A DNA stretch of 64,000 nucleotides from an uncultured Gammaproteobacteria bacterium (GTDB lineage: Bacteria > Pseudomonadota > Gammaproteobacteria > UBA6429 > Thiohalophilaceae): NCBI GenBank assembly GCA_913064945.1, contig CAJYAN010000012.1, positions 1 to 64,000 of the forward strand. Reading direction: 5' to 3'. Numbering within the stretch: position 1 is the first letter of the stretch; the number at the start of each line of letters is the position of its first letter. The translations under genes were made by a program, and so were the position numbers. Positions 48,013-57,313 of this stretch are shown piece after piece. The notes under the pieces were generated by a model. The model was not told the DNA's origin. It saw only the letters and a program-made list of their open reading frames with translations, and searched no databases.

Positions 48013-49137
48013 TTATTCCGTCTCCTGCAGGCTAAAACCTTCAAGGTTACTATCGATACTATCCATATCACCCTTGGAATCACCCAGCTTGATCATCAGG
48101 CGGAGTTCATTCGCCGAATCGGCGTGATTAATAGCATCTTCGTAAGTGATCTTGCCTTCCCGGTACAGGTCGTACAGTGACTGATCGAAAGTCTGCATCC
48201 CGAGCTGACGTGACTTGGTCATCAGTTCTTTCAATGCATGGACATCACCCTTTTTGATCATATCGGAGGCCAGTGGTGTATTAATCATGATCTCGGCACA
48301 CAACGCTCGACCGGCGCCATCCGGTGTGGGGATCAATTGCTGTGCGACCACGGCTTTGAGATTGAGCGACAGGTCCATCAATAACTGGTTGCGACGGTCT
48401 TCCGGGAAAAAATTGATAATACGGTCCATGGCCTGGTTGGCGTTATTCGCATGCAGCGTTGCCAGACAGAGGTGACCGGTTTCTGCAAAGGCGATGGCAT
48501 GATCCATGGTTTCACGGGTACGAATTTCGCCGATAAGAATGACGTCCGGTGCCTGACGCAGGGTATTCTTCAGCGCCATTTCAAATGAATCCGTATCAAT
48601 CCCCACTTCACGCTGTGTGACGATACAACCCGCGTGATTGTGAATATATTCAATCGGGTCTTCAATGCTAATAATATGACCCGTACTGTTGTTATTACGA
48701 AAGCCAATCATCGAGGCCAAAGAAGTCGACTTACCCGAACCGGTCGCACCGACAAACAACACCAGACCACGCTTGGTCATGGCGAATTCTTTGATAATCG
48801 GCGGCAGGCCCAGCTCCTCAACACTGGGGATCTTGGTCTCAATCTTACGCAAGACCATCCCGGCATGGTTACGCTGCTGGAACGCACTCACACGAAAGCG
48901 ACCGATGCCGGAAGACGAAATGGCAAAATTGCATTCATGGGTACGATCAAACTCTTCACGCTGGGCCGGCGTCATGACACTCAGCACGACTTCACGCGCC
49001 TGGGAGGGTGTTAAGGTTGCCTGGGTAACCGGCGTGAGCTTGCCATTGACTTTCATACTTGGTGCAACGCCCGCCGTGATAAATAAATCCGAGGCCTTTT
49101 TATGCACCATTAGTTTGAGCAACGACTCAAAATCCAT
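48013..49137 (-). CDS. pilU: PilU: pilus retraction ATPase paralogue
   Basis: The 374-residue hexameric ATPase has Walker A GATGSGKST near residue 134, the Asp box (HIISIEDPIEYIH), Walker B (DVILIGEIRTRETMDHA), the His box TGHLCLATLHANNA and C-terminal segments like PilU (QLGMQTFDQSLYDLYREGKI). PilU supports PilT in force-generating retraction of type IV pili. It follows pilT by 37 bp, in the same orientation. The pili are controlled by the Pil-Chp cluster at 26926-39083. Confidence 0.95.
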   Translation of the reverse strand: MDFESLLKLMVHKKASDLFITAGVAPSMKVNGKLTPVTQATLTPSQAREVVLSVMTPAQREEFDRTHECNFAISSSGIGRFRVSAFQQRNHAGMVLRKIETKIPSVEELGLPPIIKEFAMTKRGLVLFVGATGSGKSTSLASMIGFRNNNSTGHIISIEDPIEYIHNHAGCIVTQREVGIDTDSFEMALKNTLRQAPDVILIGEIRTRETMDHAIAFAETGHLCLATLHANNANQAMDRIINFFPEDRRNQLLMDLSLNLKAVVAQQLIPTPDGAGRALCAEIMINTPLASDMIKKGDVHALKELMTKSRQLGMQTFDQSLYDLYREGKITYEDAINHADSANELRLMIKLGDSKGDMDSIDSNLEGFSLQETE

Positions 49138-49174
49138 ATGTAATTCCTTCTGTCCTGTTACGCAGGCCGCTTAA

Positions 49175-50212
49175 TTAACGAAAATCGTCTTTACTGACGG
49201 CCCTTACCCGCGCCTCTGATTTACTGATAATGCCACGACCCACCAGATCCTGCAGACATTGATCCAGCGTCTGCATGCCGCTTTGTTGGCCAGTCTGAAT
49301 CGCCGAGTACATTTGTGCAATCTTGTCTTCGCGAATCAGGTTACGAATCGCCGGTGTGCCGATCATGATCTCATGCGCGGCGACACGACCACCACCGATC
49401 TTCTTTAACAGCGTCTGCGCGATAACCGCCCGCAGCGATTCTGACAACATGGAGCGTACCATGCCTTTTTCCGCCGCCGGAAAAACGTCAATAATACGGT
49501 CAATAGTCTTGGCCGCCGAACTGGTATGCAGGGTGCCAAATACCAGGTGACCGGTTTCCGCCGCGGTCAACGCCAGGCGGATAGTTTCCAGGTCACGCAT
49601 TTCACCGACCAGGATAATATCCGGGTCTTCACGTAGTGCCGAGCGTAGCGCCTCGCTGAAACCCAGCGTATCACGATGCACTTCTCGCTGATTGACCAGA
49701 CACTTTTTACTTTCATGCACGAATTCGATGGGGTCTTCAATGGTCAGGATGTGGCCATATTCCGAATCGTTTTTATAATCGACCATGCCCGCAAGCGTCG
49801 TCGACTTACCCGAACCGGTAGGCCCGGTGACCAGCACGATACCGCGCGGGTTGTCCGCAATATCCTTAAACACGGGCGGCGTCCCCAGCTCTTCCAGTGT
49901 TAGAATTTTTGAAGGGATGGTACGAAAGACTGCCCCGGCACCACGATTGTGATTAAAGGCATTAACACGAAAACGTGCCAGGTCCGGGATCTCGAATGAA
50001 AAATCGGTTTCGAGAAATTCTTCAAAGTCCTTACGCTGTTTGTCATTCATGATGTCATAGACAAGGCCATGCACATCTTTGTGATCCAGTGGCGGTACGT
50101 TGATACGGCGTACGTCGCCATCAACACGGATCATAGGGGGCAGACCCGCTGACAGGTGCAGGTCTGAGGCATGGTTTTTAACACTAAAGGCTAGTAACTC
50201 AGTAATATCCAT
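49175..50212 (-). CDS. pilT: PilT: type IV pilus retraction ATPase
   Basis: The 345-residue motor has the N-terminal ASDLHLSAGLPPMIRVDG, Walker A GPTGSGKST near 130, HILTIEDPIEFVHESK, Walker B DIILVGEMRDLETI, TGHLVFGTLHTSSAAKTIDRIID and the C-terminal AIRNLIREDKIAQMYS (the AIRNLIRE motif needed for retraction). The length is typical. It is the first gene of the pilT-pilU pair and divergent from yggS; the shared 131-bp region would carry both promoters. Confidence 0.97.
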   Translation of the reverse strand: MDITELLAFSVKNHASDLHLSAGLPPMIRVDGDVRRINVPPLDHKDVHGLVYDIMNDKQRKDFEEFLETDFSFEIPDLARFRVNAFNHNRGAGAVFRTIPSKILTLEELGTPPVFKDIADNPRGIVLVTGPTGSGKSTTLAGMVDYKNDSEYGHILTIEDPIEFVHESKKCLVNQREVHRDTLGFSEALRSALREDPDIILVGEMRDLETIRLALTAAETGHLVFGTLHTSSAAKTIDRIIDVFPAAEKGMVRSMLSESLRAVIAQTLLKKIGGGRVAAHEIMIGTPAIRNLIREDKIAQMYSAIQTGQQSGMQTLDQCLQDLVGRGIISKSEARVRAVSKDDFR

Positions 50213-50343
50213 CGCGTTCGGTACCGTCTCTATATTATAGTTGTCGCCAGGGTTATCGCTTAATCTCTCTACCTGAGGTTATCGGTCCCGTTTTAGCTTT
50301 CTTAACACTTGATAAACTAACCCCTGCACCGATAACACGCAAG

Positions 50344-51036
50344 ATGAGCCAGCATACCCAACGCCTGCAAAAGATTCATGAACGGATTCAACAAAGTGAA
50401 CATGATTTTGATCGTGAGGCCGGTAGTGTTCACTTATTAGCCGTTAGTAAGACCAGAGACGTGGACGATATTCGCGCACTCTACGCCGGTGGACAGCGCG
50501 ACTTTGGGGAAAATTATCTGCAGGAGGCCCTGGACAAAATACAGGCACTCCGCGATCTGGATATCGGCTGGCACTTCATTGGGCCTATCCAGTCCAATAA
50601 AACCCAGGAGATTGCCCAACATTTTGACTGGGTCCACAGTGTAGACCGCCTTAAAATTGCCCGTCGCCTGGCCGCGCAACGCCCCGCCGAATTGGGCCCG
50701 CTGAATATCTGTCTGCAGGTCAACATCAGCAACGAAGCCAGTAAATCCGGCGTCGCGCCGGACGAAGCCGTTGAAATATCACGCGAAATCCTGGCGCTGC
50801 CCAGCCTCCGGTTACGAGGTCTGATGGCCATCCCGGCACCGGCTAATGATTTTGCCAGCCAACGCTTACCGTTTTGTCACCTGCGCGCATTATTGAGCAG
50901 GATCCATCAGCAGACCGCTATGCCGCTGGACACGCTCTCTATGGGAATGACCGACGACCTGGAAGCCGCCATTGCCGAGGGAGCGACCTGGGTGCGCGTC
51001 GGCAGCGGGATCTTTGGTCCACGGCCGAAAAAGTGA
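50344..51036 (+). CDS. yggS: YggS family pyridoxal phosphate homeostasis protein
   Basis: The 230-residue protein is a PLP-binding barrel of the PLPBP family: VHLLAVSKTRDVDDIRALYAGGQRDFGENYLQEALDK (cited in parts; the Lys in AVSKT binds PLP), WHFIGPIQSNK near 78, VHSVDR and the C-terminal SMGMTDDLEAAIAEGATWVRVGSGIFG. It helps balance free PLP and amino-acid pools. It opens the yggS-proC-yggT-yggU block. Confidence 0.95.
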   Translation: MSQHTQRLQKIHERIQQSEHDFDREAGSVHLLAVSKTRDVDDIRALYAGGQRDFGENYLQEALDKIQALRDLDIGWHFIGPIQSNKTQEIAQHFDWVHSVDRLKIARRLAAQRPAELGPLNICLQVNISNEASKSGVAPDEAVEISREILALPSLRLRGLMAIPAPANDFASQRLPFCHLRALLSRIHQQTAMPLDTLSMGMTDDLEAAIAEGATWVRVGSGIFGPRPKK

Positions 51037-51147
51037 CAGGCTTCGAGTTTCGCGGCAAAAGGATTAAAATGACCGCATACCCTTTGCCTCTCACGGTGGG
51101 TTTGAATACTTGTCGCCACCTACATACAACCTGTACCTTATCTACTT

Positions 51148-51972
51148 ATGAAAAACACTAAAATTGGATTTATTGGCGGCGGCAATATGGCCCGCAGCCT
51201 GATCGGTGGACTCCTCGCCAGTGGTGTCAACAAGGCAGCGCTGTCCGTTGCTGACCCCACAGCCGCACAACGCGATGAACTGGCAAAAGACTTTGGTATT
51301 TCCACCACGGCCGATAACCAGCATATCGTCGATCAATGCGAGGTGATAGTCCTGGCGGTGAAACCCCAGGTGATGAAAGACGTGGTCGCCCGACTCGATA
51401 TCCATAAGGCGCGCGAAAAATTATTCGTCTCTATTGCCGCCGGCGTTCGTAGTCATGCTATCCAGAAATGGCTGGGAGAGGATGTCCCCGTCGTCCGGAC
51501 CATGCCCAATACACCGTCACTGGTCCAGAGCGGGGCCACCGGTCTATACGCCACCTGCCAGGTTAGCGAGGCGCAGCGCGATCAGGCGGAATCTATTTTA
51601 CGCGCCGTCGGCCTGACTCTATGGGTCGACACCGAGGCCCAGCTGGATGCCGTCACCGCCCTCTCCGGCAGTGGCCCCGCCTATTTCTACCTGGTGATGG
51701 AGGCCATGGAAAAGGCGGGGACTCAACTGGGGCTTGAGCCAGAGACGGCTCGTCTACTGACCGTGCAAACGGCCTTCGGTGCCGCCAAGCTGGCACTGGA
51801 AGTCAAAGATCAACCCGCTGACCTGCGCCGCAAGGTTACCTCACCGGGCGGCACAACCGAAAAGGCCATTGGCGTCTTACAGGCAAATAAACTCGAAGCC
51901 ATTTTTGCCGAGGCATTAACCGCCGCACATGACCGATCTATCGAACTGGCAGCACAACTGGAGCAAGATTAA
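51148..51972 (+). CDS. proC: Pyrroline-5-carboxylate reductase
   Basis: The 274-residue enzyme performs the last step of proline synthesis. The Rossmann start IGFIGGGNMARSLIGGLLASG is followed by VILAVKPQVM, VRTMPNTPSLVQSGATGLYA, and the C-terminal signature VTALSGSGPAYFYLVMEAM with VTSPGGTTEKAI. The length is typical. It lies 111 bp after yggS, and its stop codon directly abuts the yggT start. Confidence 0.96.
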   Translation: MKNTKIGFIGGGNMARSLIGGLLASGVNKAALSVADPTAAQRDELAKDFGISTTADNQHIVDQCEVIVLAVKPQVMKDVVARLDIHKAREKLFVSIAAGVRSHAIQKWLGEDVPVVRTMPNTPSLVQSGATGLYATCQVSEAQRDQAESILRAVGLTLWVDTEAQLDAVTALSGSGPAYFYLVMEAMEKAGTQLGLEPETARLLTVQTAFGAAKLALEVKDQPADLRRKVTSPGGTTEKAIGVLQANKLEAIFAEALTAAHDRSIELAAQLEQD

Positions 51973-52554
51973 ATGGGTGGACAATACATAAGCAACGCCG
52001 GCATGTTTTTAATCCAGACCATTATCGGTCTTTACATCCTGATTGTGCTGCTGCGTTTTTTATTCCAGGTGGTGCGGGCTGATTTTTATAACCCGATCTC
52101 ACAAACCCTCGTCAAATTAACCAATCCCCCACTCCTGCCATTACGACGGGTGATCCCCGGCTGGGGGGGTGTGGATCTGGCCTCAATTCTGCTGCTTGTG
52201 GCTCTTCAGGTGCTGGAGTATGTGCTGATCGGTTTATTACCCAAGTTCAGCATTCCCGCACCCGCCGGGTTACTTCTCATGTCGGTCGCTGACCTGCTGG
52301 CACTTACCCTCAATGTCTTTTTCTTCAGCATTCTGATTCAGGTCATTATCAGCTGGATCAATCCGCAAAGTTACAACCCGGTTGTCAGTCTTATACACCA
52401 GCTCAATGAGCCTCTACTGGGACGGGCACGCCGACTGCTCCCGTCATTTTCCGGTCTCGACCTGTCTCCCATTATCGTCTTCATCGGTATTAAGCTTCTC
52501 GAGTATCTCCTCATCATGCCCCTCAAGGATCTCGCACGCAGCCTGGCCTTTTAA
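51973..52554 (+). CDS. yggT: YggT family membrane protein
   Basis: The 193-residue protein holds two copies of the YggT module, each with a hydrophobic helix pair: FLIQTIIGLYILIVLLRFLFQVV...NPISQTLVKLTNPPLLPLRRV, then LALTLNVFFFSILIQVIISWINP...NPVVSLIHQLNEPLLGRARRL (cited in parts). About five membrane segments are visible. YggT proteins are linked to osmotic or membrane functions and are usually encoded with proC and yggS. The ATG immediately follows the proC stop. Confidence 0.92.
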   Translation: MGGQYISNAGMFLIQTIIGLYILIVLLRFLFQVVRADFYNPISQTLVKLTNPPLLPLRRVIPGWGGVDLASILLLVALQVLEYVLIGLLPKFSIPAPAGLLLMSVADLLALTLNVFFFSILIQVIISWINPQSYNPVVSLIHQLNEPLLGRARRLLPSFSGLDLSPIIVFIGIKLLEYLLIMPLKDLARSLAF

Positions 52555-52569
52555 CCGGTTCAGGCCGAG

Positions 52570-52869
52570 ATGGCGAACTGGTATCACTGGCAGCAGCCGA
52601 CCCTGACCCTTCAGCTCCACCTGCAACCCAGGGCGAAAAAAAATGAGATCGTCGGTCCGTACGGCGATGCGCTCAAGATCCGCATTACCACACCGCCGGT
52701 CGATGGCAGGGCCAATGCGGATCTGGTGAAATTTCTCGCCCACCAGTTTGGCGTCAGCCAGCGCCAGGTCCAGTTACTCACCGGGGAAAGCTGTCGACAT
52801 AAGCGCGTCGCCATCACCTCTCCCGGTAAGCTGCCGGCACCCTGGTTTGATGGCCTAAAACTGCTGTAA
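52570..52869 (+). CDS. yggU: DUF167 (YggU) family protein
   Basis: The 99-residue protein matches the small YggU/DUF167 family: LTLQLHLQPRAKKNEIVGPYGDALKIRITTPPVDGRANADLVKFLAHQF (listed in parts) with VQLLTGESCRHKRVAI. Its function is unknown. It follows yggT by 15 bp and closes the conserved block. The 169-bp gap after it holds a weak hairpin (TGCCGCT 52914-52920 with AGCGGCA 52933-52939) but no T-run. Confidence 0.92.
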   Translation: MANWYHWQQPTLTLQLHLQPRAKKNEIVGPYGDALKIRITTPPVDGRANADLVKFLAHQFGVSQRQVQLLTGESCRHKRVAITSPGKLPAPWFDGLKLL

Positions 52870-53038
52870 GCCTCACATTTTGCTACAAAAAGTCTAAACT
52901 TAAGCTGTAGAGCTGCCGCTAAATGTCCTGGCAGCGGCAAATCTGAGACACGCCTTGCCAAACCGGGGATTGCCCTGAATACAATATAAAAGTTATATTA
53001 ATTAATAACTTAAAACCCACAAAAGAGAGCTGGATTAA

Positions 53039-55003
53039 ATGGCGACAGACCGCTTTACTGACCAGATGCAGGCCTACGGTCGATGGAAGACCGAGCTGAC
53101 CGAGTCCATCGAAAAATACAGCCAATGGTTACAAGCCAACAACATGGCCTCCGCCGAGGTGGAGTTACGTATTTTTGAGCTCACCGATGCACTGAAATCG
53201 GACCAGCTCACCATTGCCTTTGTCGCTGAATTTGCCCGCGGCAAGACAGAGCTGATCAATGCGATCTTCTTCTCCGAATATGATCGCCGCCTCCTGCCCT
53301 CTGAAGCCGGCCGCACCACCATGTGCCCGACTGAATTATTTTATGACTCTGCCGAAGATCAGAGCTACATTCGCCTGCTGCCCATCGAGTCACGCCTCGA
53401 AGAAATGAGTATTCAGGAACAAAAGAAAAACCCGATCAACTGGACCTCAATGGAGCTGGATACCAGCTCCTCTGAAAAAATGGCCGAGGCCTTTCGTGAA
53501 GTCGTCAAGACTAAAAAGGTGCCCATACAGGTCGCCGAAAAACTGGCCCTCTACAGTGCAGAACATGATGCACACCACGTCGGCCCCGACGGCATGGTCG
53601 AAATACCCATGTGGCGTCACGCCCTGATCAGTTTTCCTCACCCGCTACTAAAAGAAGGCCTGACTATTCTGGATACCCCTGGGCTAAATGCCCTTGGTTC
53701 CGAGCCGGAACTGACGATTAACATGCTACCCAACGCACAGGCCGTGGTCTTTATTCTCGCCGCCGATACGGGGGTCACGAAATCTGATCTGGATATGTGG
53801 AAGCACCATGTTGAGCCTCTCGGCGGTGACGCCAAGCATGGTCGCATTGTCGTGCTGAATAAAGTAGATACGCTGTGGGATGAACTCAAAGACGATGCCG
53901 CCGTAAAGGCCACCATCCACTCACAGTGCCAGACTGCGGCCAAGATGATGGGCATCGCGGCCGATAACGTCTTCCCGGTCTCGGCCCAGAAAGGCCTGCT
54001 CGCCAAGATCCGCCACGATGCCGATCTACTGCATAAGAGTAATATACTCTCACTCGAGACCATCCTCTCTAAAGACATTCTGCCGCAGAAACAGGAAATT
54101 GTGCGGAAAAATATCGTCGGTGAAATCGGCCAGATGGCCACTGAATCACGCGACCTGATCGCATCGCGCCTGACTGACGCCAATAAACAGCTAACCGAAC
54201 TCAATGGCCTGAGTGGCAAAAACGAAGATGTGATTTCACATCTAATGAAAAAAACCCGCGAAGAGCAAACGGTCTATCACAAGAGCGTCGAGAGCTTTCA
54301 AGCCAACCGTAAAATATTTAACGATGAGCACAAGATACTGCTCAACACGCTGAGCCTGACCGCCCTGGATGAACTCATGAATCAGACACGCAAAAATATG
54401 TCCGATACCTGGTTTACACGTAATTTAAAGGGTGGCATGAAGGGATTCTTTGACACCATCAATGAGACGATTCAGCAGGCCTCGGCACAGTGCGACAAGG
54501 TCAATACCCTGATTATTACGATTTATCGCAAATTTAACCAGGAACATGGTCTTGGCGATATCAAACCGCGACTATTTAGCATCTCCAAGTACAAACGCGA
54601 AATGGAGCGTCTCTATCATGAGGCCGAGGCCTATCGAAATAGTCCCGTAACGACCATGACCGAACAGTCCTTCGTGGTGAAAAAGTTTTTTATCTCCATG
54701 GTCAGCCATGCCCGTAATACTTTTTTTAACGCCCATCAGGATGCCGAGGCGTGGAGCAAGGCGGCCATGATGCCGCTGGTGAATCGCATCAAGGAACATA
54801 AGGCTCAGATGGAGAAACGACTGGAGAGCCTGCGTAAGATTAACGAGTCACGCGACACACTGCAGTCACGTATCAGTGAACTCGATAAGGCCTGCGAGGT
54901 ATTGAACACTCAACTGGCGGACATCAATTTGTTGATCGAAACCATTAATAAGCCTCTGGACTCGTTTGTAGACGAAGGTGGCAAAACCGCACAAGTAGCC
55001 TAA
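53039..55003 (+). CDS. Dynamin-family GTPase
   Basis: The 654-residue protein has a dynamin-type GTPase domain. The P-loop reads AEFARGKT (residues 63-70; the first Gly of GxxxxGKT is Ala here), G3 is LDTPGLN (Asp212) and G4 is NKVD (Asn274). The C-terminal 300 residues are almost entirely helical with coiled-coil segments, as in bacterial dynamin-like proteins. No transmembrane segment is evident. Bacterial members remodel or protect membranes, sometimes against stress or phage; the role here is unknown. It stands alone between yggU and a convergent transporter gene. Confidence 0.88.
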   Translation: MATDRFTDQMQAYGRWKTELTESIEKYSQWLQANNMASAEVELRIFELTDALKSDQLTIAFVAEFARGKTELINAIFFSEYDRRLLPSEAGRTTMCPTELFYDSAEDQSYIRLLPIESRLEEMSIQEQKKNPINWTSMELDTSSSEKMAEAFREVVKTKKVPIQVAEKLALYSAEHDAHHVGPDGMVEIPMWRHALISFPHPLLKEGLTILDTPGLNALGSEPELTINMLPNAQAVVFILAADTGVTKSDLDMWKHHVEPLGGDAKHGRIVVLNKVDTLWDELKDDAAVKATIHSQCQTAAKMMGIAADNVFPVSAQKGLLAKIRHDADLLHKSNILSLETILSKDILPQKQEIVRKNIVGEIGQMATESRDLIASRLTDANKQLTELNGLSGKNEDVISHLMKKTREEQTVYHKSVESFQANRKIFNDEHKILLNTLSLTALDELMNQTRKNMSDTWFTRNLKGGMKGFFDTINETIQQASAQCDKVNTLIITIYRKFNQEHGLGDIKPRLFSISKYKREMERLYHEAEAYRNSPVTTMTEQSFVVKKFFISMVSHARNTFFNAHQDAEAWSKAAMMPLVNRIKEHKAQMEKRLESLRKINESRDTLQSRISELDKACEVLNTQLADINLLIETINKPLDSFVDEGGKTAQVA

Positions 55004-55060
55004 TTCGGTTCTGCGGCCATTTTAAAACCGCTTTGCTATACCGGTATTTACGCAGCGCAA

Positions 55061-55747
55061 TCATAATGCCTGACTTAACTGCCAGGCACGCCAGCACATT
55101 AGCAGACCAAAGGCGACCAGCAGACTACCCGCTGTCATTCTTACCCAGGCGTGTTGCACAAATGATTGAAGTCGACTGGCAAATACACCCATCAGTAATA
55201 AATTCGGCAGTGTGCCGAGGCCAAAGCTCAACATCAATAAGCCACCGGAAGTGGTGCTACCACTGCTCATACTCCAGATTAAAACACTATAGACCAGACC
55301 ACAGGGTAGCCAGCCCCAGATCATGCCCAACAACAAGGCCTGTGGTACCGACTGAACCGGTAAAACTTTTCGTCCCACGGGCTCGATCCGCTTCCATAAC
55401 CGACCACCGAGACGTTCCACATGGCGTAACAGGCGCCACCACCCGGCCAGGTACATACCCATCAATATCATAAAGATTGCGGCCAGCAGCAACAGGGTCT
55501 GTTGCATCTGCGCCAGTGGGACAATTTTTAAAACCGCCGCGCCCAGAGTCCCCGCCAATAAACCGGCCACGGTATAACTCGATAGCCGCCCCGCATTATA
55601 AGCCAGCAGGATCTGCCAGGGCGTCTGCCTCTGTGGTGTAACTGAAAAACTCAACGCGCCAACAATACCACCGCACATACCAACACAATGTACGCCACCC
55701 AGGAGTCCGACCAGCAAGGCGGCAATGTAGCTCCCTTCATTTGTCAT
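55061..55747 (-). CDS. Sulfite exporter TauE/SafE (CcdA-like) family membrane protein
   Basis: The 228-residue protein has about six membrane helices. The first is LLVGLLGGVHCVGMCGGIVGAL with the HCxGMCGG motif typical of the TauE/SafE-like proteins encoded near cytochrome-oxidase assembly genes. Further features are LAYNAGRLSSYTVAGLLAG and GWLPCGLVYSVLIW. Such proteins are implicated in metal or thiol transfer for cytochrome biogenesis. Here it is next to an AmpG-like gene rather than cco genes, so the role is open. Confidence 0.85.
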   Translation of the reverse strand: MTNEGSYIAALLVGLLGGVHCVGMCGGIVGALSFSVTPQRQTPWQILLAYNAGRLSSYTVAGLLAGTLGAAVLKIVPLAQMQQTLLLLAAIFMILMGMYLAGWWRLLRHVERLGGRLWKRIEPVGRKVLPVQSVPQALLLGMIWGWLPCGLVYSVLIWSMSSGSTTSGGLLMLSFGLGTLPNLLLMGVFASRLQSFVQHAWVRMTAGSLLVAFGLLMCWRAWQLSQAL

Positions 55748-55749
55748 GA

Positions 55750-57294
55750 TTAACGTCCCGCACCACTTTTTTCACGGTACATTAAAAATAAGACCAGTAA
55801 AATTGACGGGATCCCCATCAACGCCGTCGCCAGAAAAAAGTTTGCATAGCCAATCTCATCGACCATTCCGCCGGAATAGCCACCAATCAATTTTGGAATT
55901 AAGGTCATCAAAGAGCTAAATATGGCGTATTGAACAGCGGTAAAAGAAATATTGGTTAAACTCGAAAGATAGGCAATAAAGGCAGCGCTTGCCAGGCCCG
56001 CACTTAAATTATCTGCTGTGACGACGACCATTAACCACGAAACATTATTGCCTACGCCTGCCAGCACCATAAATAAAAGATTTGAGATTGCCGATAGCAC
56101 TGCGCCCAGGAGTAGTATCCTTAACACACCAAATCTCGCCGTCAGGAGGCCTCCCAGAAAACCACCAGCCAATGTCATGAACAGACCAAGTGTCACAGCA
56201 TATTTCGCAACTACTTCTTTAGAGAATCCGATCTCTTTATAAAATACATTCGAAATCACGCCAAGAACAATATCCGAGATACGGTATAATGCGATAAGCA
56301 TCAAAACCCATATCGCCATACGCGAATAGCGTTTAAAGAAATCGATGACGGGAGCAATGTAAGTTCCACTGACCATCGACATATTAACGATGCCTGATCT
56401 GGCAAGAAACCTCGCCACCATCGCCGCCACACCCAGCGCAACCAGCAAACGCATAAAACCGGAGGCAAAAGATATTAGCGCACTATGCACCCCCTGATAG
56501 CCACTTGTAAGGCTATGTATCGCTTCTGATGGATTAAGATAGATGAAAGCAAGCACAAAACTTAACGTCACGGCACAGAACAGAATAAGAAATTTGAAAT
56601 AGTCGGCACTACTGTGCAACAGGTTTTCGTGCCGTTCTTCCGACACAGGTTCGGGGATTAAAAATGTCGTCACGACACCAATCAACATAATTCCCGACAT
56701 TGACATATAGGTATATTTCCAGGAGAGGAAATGGTAGCCAGTACCGTGTTCAAAAATACTCGCCAGATATAACGCGCCCGCACCTGACAGTAGCATACCG
56801 ACTCTATACCCAGCGATATACATGGCCGACATGGCCGCCTGAAATTCTTTTTCTGCAGATTCAATACGCAGGGCGTCAATCACAATATCCTGAGTCGCCG
56901 CGGCAAAGCCCAGCATGACCGCCCCCAATGCCATCATACTAATGGTTTTTTGTGGGTCTGAATTGGCGATGACAAGAATCGATGCCATAATCGCCAGCTG
57001 CGAAATTAAGAGCCAGCTACGGCGATGACCTAATCTATTGTGTAATAATGGGACAGGCAGACGCTCAACCAGAGGAGACCAGACGAATTTGAAAGAGTAG
57101 GCCAATCCGGCCCAGCTAAAATACGTCACCGTCGATCTTTCTATACCCGCCTCAATCAACCACCAGGATAAAGAAGAGAAAATTAATAATAGCGGTATCC
57201 CTGCGGACACGCCAAGAAACAACATACTGATAACGCGCGGCTGTGTATAGACACGTGTAGCCTCGCGCCAACTGTGCACGGGTCTTATCGACAT
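55750..57294 (-). CDS. ampG: AmpG-like MFS transporter
   Basis: The 514-residue protein has about 14 hydrophobic segments. The N-terminal LFLGVSAGIPLLLIFSSLSWWL and AAATQDIVIDALRIE match AmpG permeases, which import anhydromuropeptides for cell-wall recycling. It also shows WAGLAYSFKFVWSPLVERLPVP and LGHRRSWLLISQ. It is 2 bp upstream of the TauE/SafE-like gene in the same orientation, and 19 bp downstream of the 418-residue helical protein, so the three are probably one operon. Confidence 0.88.
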   Translation of the reverse strand: MSIRPVHSWREATRVYTQPRVISMLFLGVSAGIPLLLIFSSLSWWLIEAGIERSTVTYFSWAGLAYSFKFVWSPLVERLPVPLLHNRLGHRRSWLLISQLAIMASILVIANSDPQKTISMMALGAVMLGFAAATQDIVIDALRIESAEKEFQAAMSAMYIAGYRVGMLLSGAGALYLASIFEHGTGYHFLSWKYTYMSMSGIMLIGVVTTFLIPEPVSEERHENLLHSSADYFKFLILFCAVTLSFVLAFIYLNPSEAIHSLTSGYQGVHSALISFASGFMRLLVALGVAAMVARFLARSGIVNMSMVSGTYIAPVIDFFKRYSRMAIWVLMLIALYRISDIVLGVISNVFYKEIGFSKEVVAKYAVTLGLFMTLAGGFLGGLLTARFGVLRILLLGAVLSAISNLLFMVLAGVGNNVSWLMVVVTADNLSAGLASAAFIAYLSSLTNISFTAVQYAIFSSLMTLIPKLIGGYSGGMVDEIGYANFFLATALMGIPSILLVLFLMYREKSGAGR

Positions 57295-57313
57295 TGAGGA
57301 ATTAATTCCCGTC

